The notes beneath the pieces were generated by a model. It ran no database searches, was not told where the DNA came from, and was given only the letters and a program-made list of their open reading frames with translations. A program made the position numbers and the translations under genes. Shown here one piece after another: positions 57,501 through 63,500 of a DNA stretch of 64,000 nucleotides. The stretch is from Candidatus Omnitrophica bacterium UBA6233 (GTDB lineage Bacteria; Omnitrophota; Gorgyraeia; Gygaellales; Profunditerraquicolaceae), in assembly GCA_002440965.1 (NCBI GenBank), contig DJWJ01000026.1, forward strand, positions 1 through 64,000, read 5' to 3'. Each line of letters starts with the position of its first letter. The first letter of the stretch is position 1.

Positions 57501-60500
57501 TCTACTCTTATACCGCACATAGCATCTTAACTGCTGCCAAGAAGATACATTGTTGATAAAGCCGTCTTTGGCTAACAGAATTCCTCCCTCTTTAAGCGCC
57601 CTACCGAGCATCTCTATAAAATCACCGTTATAGGCATTATCACCCAAGTGGCACAACACGTGACTAGCGGTAATTACGCTTGCCCCGAGCAAGCCGTCTC
57701 TGGCGGGATTATCCGTAATCCGCAGACGTAGCCCCCTGTTCTCAAGATGTTTTTTAACCGGGTCGAATTCAATACGCAGATTCCCGCGGTGCGCATCTTT
57801 TTTTCTTTCGATTAAATCTCTAATATTCTTTTCTCCCAAGAACGCGATGATATCTCTGTAAATATGCGTTCCGCGAACATTTTCTTTTAATACATCCTTA
57901 CGATCCCGGTAAACAATTCCCGGGGCCACAGCTAATGTGCAGTAACTTACCTTACAACCGGATATCTTAGCTATAATTTCGGTAATTTCGTATTTCCTGT
58001 TCACGGATAGCATCAATTCTTCAATATTGCTCCCCCAATTGCCATACGGGGACGAATGCTTCACGATATCTGTTCGAATTTCTTCGGGGAAACCGGAAAA
58101 TGGAATGGTGATGAAAGCACGCGGGATGGCTGCAGGAAGCTCTGTCCCGACAACATCTATATTGCGATTCAGCGCTTTTAATCTGTCTGCCATTTCAACT
58201 GTCGTTATCGGCAAAGCCCCCACTCCGATATCTACAATCAAATGCTTTCCGTTATATAAATCAACCCCATAAACATACCTGCACCAAGGAGAAATAATGA
58301 ATTCTGTTACCTGATTATTGCGATTCTCACTAGTCAACTTATTGAAAACTCTTGGCAAGGATTTATCCACAGCGTTCCAGCTTATTCTCCTTAAACTGCC
58401 TAATAATGATTCGATCCTTCTTTCTTCCCCTTTTACAAAAACCTGCATCCCCTTGACCTGACAAGGCATTTCCCATTTATGGCGAATAATTTCCTGCAAT
58501 TCACCCTCGATACGCCTCGCATCATGGTTTCCTATAGCAGTAATGAGGGCTTCACCCTTGGTAGTTATATAATCCCTGTTTTTCATGTCCTTGGCATCTA
58601 GAGATGATAAATACTTCCGTCCTTTCTCCGGAAAGAATAATTTCGTCCCTTTATCAATCCATCCGCGCAAGAAACGGATAAACTGCTTATCCCTGGGAGA
58701 AAAACTTATACCGCAGACTGCCAGGCTTAAACCGGCTGTATCAACCGGCAACGAAACGATGGAGGACTTTGACAACGCGCCCAGGACAATCCCGAAAAAG
58801 AGCGAGAAGGAATAGCAAAAAACTATTGTTATACCGTTCCATAAACCGGCAGTTATGCCGTCATCAAAATAGAGTATATATTTTATTGAGGAAGCGGCTA
58901 CGCATACTGCCAGGATGACCGGCAGATACGGCTTATAGAAAGCCAGGATAGAAAACGGCATGCCCCCGGTTGCCAATGCGTAAATAAAGAATAATCCTCC
59001 AAAAATAACACCGACGCCTTTAGGCGAACGTATCAATACGGACCAAATCAACCCGAAGCTCAAAAGAATAAACCCGGTAACAAGCCCTGCAGGACTAGGG
59101 GTAACCATACGCGGGATGACCGCAAAACTAAGGAAGATACCGAGAACCACGCTCATAAGATTAGCAAACATATGGATACCCATTATCTTGATGGTGGAAC
59201 CCATATGGCCGGGAATAATCGACCGATGATATTCGCCGTAAATCAGCGTCGTCCAGGAAAATAAAGCTGCGATTACAAGGAAAACCGGATAAGACAGGAC
59301 GGCGGTCTTTATTGTTTGAACAACCCCTCCCAGGTCTGCGGCGAAGGCAAAAGCCGGCGAGAATGATAAGAGTAAAATTGCGCCGCCTATAACAAGAAAA
59401 GCTTTGAACTGATGGATTAAGGAAGACTCCTTGCGCAGGAGAAGGGAGGTAACCGCAGGTTCTTTATTACTTCTTAGTCTTTGGATACGCTGGTTAAGAC
59501 TATCCGCAACATAGAGATTACCTTGGGGATCAAAAGCTAGGCCTTCGGGATTGTTAAACTTTCCAAGGGCTGTTCTTGACATACAATCTCTTCTTCCGGC
59601 GAAGAGCTCCCATTGTTGAGTTTGGATGTTAAAGCGCTGGATACGGTGGTCAAAAGAATCTGCAACGTAGAGGCTGCCTTGGGTATCAAAAGCTAGGCCT
59701 TCAGGGCAGTTAAACTCCCAAGGGGCCTTACCTGCTGCGCAATCTTTGCTTCCAACAAAGCACTCCCACTCCTTGCTCAAGGCAGGCAGGGATTCGGCTG
59801 GCTGCTGCATCTTAGTTTCCATCTCCTGCCAGTTTAGCTCTTGTCCTTTGAAACTCTCGTAATGCTCTTGGATAAAGTTAGTTATTTCTTCAATGGCAGG
59901 ACGGGTGGCGATGTCGGATAGGCTATGCTTATCAAGAAGTTTTAGCCAGGCTCCAACAGAGATTTGCTTATTCAGCTTGCCGGATAATGTCTTCAGGGCT
60001 TGTTTCTCTTTAGGGTTAAGCCCGTAGTAAGCTTTAGCCATCTCCAGGATAGTTAATAGCTCGGTGGTAAGATTATCTGCCTCAAGAGGCAGGCTGAAGT
60101 GGGCTGCTTCTTCGACAAGGCCAAGGTAGAGCAGATAGATCAAATCCTCTTCTGAAGCATATTTATCTAGCGCCTGGTCTATGCCGATAGTGGGCCTGTT
60201 GCCTACCTTTACTATCTCTACCATCGAGGCTGCCTGCGCTGAATCAATCCTGTAATACTTAAGGCCGGTAAGATTGGCCTCCAGGAGCGAGTGGTAACGA
60301 GGGAACCTGCTTTTTAACAAGGCCAGAGCTTTGTTGACCGCGTTATACATACCCTCATCAAGCCTGGCTAATTTAATCCACTGCCTAGAAGGCAAAGAGC
60401 CCTCCTTGCGCAGGAGAAGGGAGGTAACCTGCGGAAGATTCCCCGCGAATTGCTGTAATATGCCCTCCCCTACCGTAACCGCCAGCAGGCCGGCGACAAA

Positions 60501-63500
60501 AAGCTTCTCATCCGGAGAAATTTTCTCTTCATGCGATATGTATTCCAGGTTGCTAACGATTATATTCACATCTTCCTGGCCGCCGGTGATATGCTTAAGC
60601 AACTCCATGATTTCATCCTGGAACCCGAATTGCAGTTCGTAGAGCTTGACATCAAGATACTGCCCCAATTTCTTCTGGCGCGCTTTATCCATAGCGTCAA
60701 ATACCGGCGCGGTCAACGCACAGAATATCTTTTCCACTATATCCGCCTTCTTGATCCAAGGGGTTAAATACAATTCGATGCCTATCTTCGTTAAAAGAAT
60801 CCTGTCTATCTCCTGCCCGCCGTTCAGGTCGCGGTCAAAGACAACGATCTGTTTGTCGTTTATAGTAACTATCGTTATTCCTTCTTTTATCCTCCCCGCA
60901 TAAACCCGGTCGTCCACCTGCGCAGCCAACTTCTTTATATATACCTGGTTTTTAATACCCGCTGCTTTAATAAAATTCTGCAGAGAAGCCGCCTGCGCGC
61001 GCAAGCCTTCCAAGAATACAAAATCAACCTTCCGGGCCGGCGCCCCGCCGGTAATATCGATGATTTCCTGTATAACGGAGCCGCAATTAAATCTGTCCTT
61101 TACGCTCCTGAAGAAAGATAGTGTTTCCCGCAGGCTGGAATAATTGACAGATGCGCGCCTGTCAATCAACTCTACTACCTTATTACGCAGTGCCCGCAGG
61201 CGAGAATCAAGGAGGAACTCATCTTTTATATCTCTCAGTTCCTCCAGCGCGGCATCCAAATCCGCATTGCCGCTGTTAATGCTAATATCAATTATCTCTG
61301 TTAACTCTTCAAATTTGACCTTGCGGTAGTTCTCAAGGACAACATCGCGATGCTCCTCCCGGAAAAAGACAAAATACTGCAGAATGATTTCTTTAAACCT
61401 TTCTTTATCGGTAAAATCGGAGGGATACGCGCTTATGTGCTTGAGCAGGTTGAACACCTCCGACATTGAGGTGTAATCCGGCAGTTTTTCATTCCCGGAA
61501 AAATATTCTGCCCTCAAATTACCAGCCAACTCAACGACCTTGGAGATAAATTCTTTTTTAAGGCCCATCAGGTTTAAGTCCGGCCTGGTCAGGCGTTCCC
61601 GGCGCAGCTTGCCTTGCAAAACAGCAATCTCCTCCTCGCGGGGCAATGGCTGCGAAAAATGCGTGGCAAAGCGCTGGTCGAGTTCAGTAGAGACCGCGAA
61701 TGTCCCCCTGTAACCTAACTTACGCGGGTTCCTTGTTGCGGAGACAAAGAAGCTGCCTTTATTATCGTAGCGTTTCCCGCCCCAGACGATGAAACCATAA
61801 CGCATTAAGTTATTCAAAACGCTCCATACCTTCGGCGGGCAGGCGTTCATCTCCGAGAAATGCACCGGTTTATCTTGCTCCAGCGCCCGCAATACATAAC
61901 CCGGCCGGCGGTAAGTCCCTACCGCGGAATCGTAACCTTTTGGCCCGATAAGCTCGTCGACTTCGATATTCTTGCTGACATCGACATTCTCCACTGTGTC
62001 GCCGTAAATCAAATAATAGATATAGTTCAATATAGTGTCTTTTCCGGTGCCCTTCTCCCCCACAAACTGCAGATTTTGTTTCAACGCAATATGCTTAAGG
62101 ATATCCTCGATGACGCGCAAATTGGTATCCGTCAAGTCAATCTGTAGATGCACAGGCACCTCATTAAGGCTCTCCGGCGCATTGTCTTTGCACTGAATAC
62201 GCGTTGTTTTGTATACCAGGTATTTTTTACCGGTATTGTTATCCCGTTCAATGCGCAAGCATTTGGGGCCAAGCGGAGTTTCCGCAGTTTTAGTCAACCC
62301 TCGCGGCGAAAGGATGCCTTCGATATTCTTGATAATTGTATCTTCTTCTTCGCGGTAATTGTAAAACTGCGCTACGATATCGCCGATGCGGTTTATGTCT
62401 TCGGGGAAATATCCGATATGCTTGATGATTTGCTCAAGGGCGTGTGTTCCCAAAGGAGCCCCTGCCAGCTCCCCGATATTAACTGCCTGACGCTTCCCTT
62501 TCATTTTGCCGCGATAGGCATTACGTATCTCCCAAGCCGCCTCAACCAGCTGATGAATAAGTTTCTTTTCTTCCTCGGTAATCCCTCTGCCCAACCCGTC
62601 GCGGATTTTCTTCAGCCTCCATAACAAAAGCTGCTTCTCCTCTTCTGCCGGAGGATAATCGAATTCAATCACGGTGTAGCGCCTGGTCTCCTCGGATGAA
62701 TATTCCTCCACGGAATATTTAAGGCCGGGGGCATTGCAGCTTACTATTACGCAGGCATCCTCCTGCGCCTCTCTCTTGTCGCCGTTATGCAGATACAGGG
62801 TTTTGCGCTGCAATATTCCGTTGAGCTTCTTGCGGACGCCTACCTTGGCCTTATTCCATTCGTTAAGCATCAGGAAATCCCCGAACTTAAACGCCTGGCT
62901 TAATTCCGACTCCCGATACCCGGTCTTACGCTCGTTATTACTGTCGACCTCCACGCTTTTTTCCTCGGTAAGCTCTTCTTCTTCCATCTGCTCGTAACAG
63001 AAGGTATAACGCAGGGGCTGGTTCAACAAATAGCAGGCATAATACACATGAAGGTCTTTCGCCGTGCTGGTGTCACCGATCAGCATAACGCCGCCTTCGG
63101 ACTTGCCCTTACGCAGTTGGACGGCTTTCAATATCTGGACGGTCTTTTTGATTGTGGACGGCAGCTCCAATACCTCGATGTTTTTCGGCACGCGTGTTCC
63201 GCCTTTACCTCTTTTTATCCTGATATTTTCCGGCTCGTATACCAAGTATTCGCCGTCCGACTCCTGCACTACCTTAAATACCGAACCCGGGGTTGCTTCA
63301 TAGATTTTGGTTTGTTTAGCCCTGACATCGAAGATGCTTTCGGCAAATAAGAACATCCCCGTAAACGGCGATATGTCCGGCAACCAGCCGTTATGGGCTA
63401 AAATATATTTATTAAGGACAAATAAAAGGATAACGCATAAATAAGGAAGGATCTTTTTTATCTGCGCCTGCAATAAGCTCCAGACAGTCTTGCCGAGTTC

